Assembly: GCF_029227915.1 (NCBI RefSeq) | Contig: NC_079883.1 | Coordinates: 18,106,001 to 18,170,000 of the forward strand | Origin: Hydractinia symbiolongicarpus | Lineage: Eukaryota; Cnidaria; Hydrozoa; Anthoathecata; Hydractiniidae | DNA: 64,000 nucleotides | Direction: 5' to 3' | Shown here: positions 63,124 through 64,000 of the stretch, in pieces | How the letters are laid out: every line of letters starts with the position of its first letter | Position numbering within the stretch: position 1 is the first letter of the stretch | Notes under the pieces: generated by a model | What the model was told of the DNA's origin: nothing | The model's database searches: none | What the model saw: the letters and a program-made list of their open reading frames with translations, nothing else | Program-made: the position numbers and the translations under genes

Positions 63124-63963
63124 ACTTGTAGTTAACGGTGTTATAACACCATGGCGCAATGGAAAACGACTTGTGACGTCGTAGTCCATTGAGAGTGGAA
63201 GGATTAAACCAATGGTAACCTGCGCAGGCACGTGGAATAACGTGATTTATGTATACGGACTTTATTAGGCCGCAAAAGGCCATATTACAGCCTTTAGGGG
63301 CTTGTACACGTGTTTGACAGTGTTGTAAAGCCGTGGCGCTATGGAAAACAACTTGGGACTTCGTAGTCCTTTGAGAGTGGAAGGATAAGACCAATGATAA
63401 CCCACTTGTAGTTAACGGTGTTATAACACCATGGCGCAATGGAAAACGACTTGTGACGTCGTAGTCCATTGAGAGTGGAAGGATTAAACCAATGGTAACC
63501 TGCGCAGGCACGTGGAACAACGTGATTTATGTATACGGACTTTATTAGGCCGCAAAAGGCCATATTACAGCCTTTAGGGGCTTGTACACGTGTTTGACGG
63601 TGTTGTAAAGCCGTGGCGCTATGGAAAACAACTTGGGACTTCGTAGTCCTTTGAGAGTGGAAGGATAAGACCAATGATAACCTACTTGTAGTTAACGGTG
63701 TTATAACACCATGGCGCAATGGAAAACGACTTGTGACGTCGTAGTCCATTGAGAGTGGAAGGATTGAACCAATGGTAACCTGCGCAGGCACGTGGAACAA
63801 CGTGATTTATGTATACGGACTTTATTAGGCCGCAAAAGGCCATATTACAGCCTTTAGGGGCTTGTACACGTGTTTGACGGTGTTGTAAAGCCGTGGCGCT
63901 ATGGAAAACAACTTGGGACTTCGTAGTCCTTCGAGAGTGGAAGGATAAGACCAATGATAACCT
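63124..63963 (+). repeat. Three tandem copies of a 280-bp unit
   Basis: Units 63124-63403, 63404-63683 and 63684-63963. Each is the last 89 bp of a T1 monomer (from ACTTGTAG, with the private TATAACACCATGG), a complete T2 monomer, and the first 9 bases of the next monomer (TGATAACC plus one). The joint AACC(C/T)ACTTGTAG removes 84 bp (monomer positions about 10-93), including the whole palindrome/CACGTG head. The third copy ends by resuming a normal monomer at CCTGCGCAGG. Confidence 0.93.
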
Positions 63964-64000
63964 GCGCAGGCACGTGCAACCACGTGATTTACGTGTTGGG
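63964..64000 (+). repeat. Partial monomer cut by window edge
   Basis: Resumes the standard two-box head after the last 280-bp unit, with the GATTTACGTG variant, and is truncated by the window end, so the array continues beyond it. Confidence 0.9.

Larger units (their letters stand above)
1..64000 (+). repeat. 182-bp satellite tandem array (whole window)
   Basis: From base 1 the sequence repeats with a 182-bp step. Monomer starts, recognised by the t of tggtaacctgcg or tgataacctgcg, fall at 1, 183, 365, 547, 729, 911 and so on, exactly in phase up to about 4.1 kb, and later with small phase shifts caused by indels. Every monomer carries the same landmarks in the same order and orientation: a CCTGCGCAGG palindrome, CACGTG motifs, a TTTATTAG block, a CCATGGCGC or CCGTGGCGC block, ACTTGGGAC and GAGAGTGGAAGGA. 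There are roughly 350 monomers. No inverted monomer, transposon or unique insert was seen, and both window edges cut the array. Unit length and HOR organisation are typical of eukaryotic centromeric or heterochromatic satellites; the assignment to a centromere is inference. The satellite family was not recognised. Confidence 0.97.

Noticed and set aside
63083-63800. Recurrent minus-strand open frames of about 61-153 codons, the longest at the 280-bp units
   Set aside because: They follow from the repeat: 182 is not divisible by 3, so each monomer shifts frame and the same few peptides recur in shuffled order. They start and stop at the same repeat positions everywhere, some with non-ATG starts. 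Substitutions and indels do not spare the frame, and the longest ones exist only because of the 84-bp deletion joints. No known domain is recognisable.
1-64000. Origin of the monomer from tRNA, 5S rRNA or a SINE
   Set aside because: I looked for tRNA A and B box patterns and for recognisable 5S sequence in the monomer on both strands and found no convincing match.

Overview
The whole window is one uninterrupted tandem array of a satellite DNA with a basic monomer of 182 bp. There are roughly 350 monomers, all in the same head-to-tail orientation, and the array runs off both ends of the window. I see no gene, RNA gene, transposon, inverted block or unique-sequence interlude. A long, exclusively satellite stretch with layered higher-order repeats (HORs) indicates a eukaryotic genome assembled with long reads, most plausibly a centromeric, pericentromeric or other heterochromatic block. 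I do not recognise the monomer as a named satellite and cannot narrow the organism. The monomer is about 47% GC and is not CpG-depleted.

Monomers fall into recurring classes, called T1 to T7 here, that differ at linked diagnostic positions. They are arranged in HORs that change along the window. Positions 1-2366 are a 13-mer HOR (2366 bp) with a partial second copy to about 3690. Positions 3277-4367 hold a tandemly doubled trimer. Positions 6907-18517 are four 16-mers of 2902-2903 bp in two alternating versions, so the real period is a 32-mer of about 5806 bp present twice. Positions 19239-22878 are two copies of a 10-mer (1820 bp), and a third incomplete copy lies at 24510-26261. Positions 17170-20991 are re-copied at 22805-26262 with two single-monomer deletions.

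At about 26.3-28.1 kb the array changes domain: class T5 disappears and a new four-monomer cassette (class K, first at 27903-28630) appears. The right domain is dominated by a 12.4-kb segment present twice (29881-42297 and 45173-57593), separated by a bridge that is itself a copy of the interior of the first segment. Positions 56136-61106 are 2.5 copies of an 11-mer (1992 bp). Positions 63124-63963 are three copies of a 280-bp unit made by an 84-bp deletion between two monomers. These patterns are what repeated unequal exchange or replication slippage in a satellite would leave.

The most interesting sequence-level observation is inside the monomer. It is unusually dense in short perfect palindromes, with a head-end cluster in which CACGTG/ACGTG motifs recur every 9-10 bp, directly after a 10-bp palindrome. 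Two alternative versions of that head segment, one with paired CACGTG boxes and one with a single box, distinguish monomer classes, rather like the A/B box dichotomy of alpha satellite. Whether any protein reads it is inference. All open frames longer than about 60 codons that I considered are on the minus strand and follow from the repeat, so no CDS is annotated.
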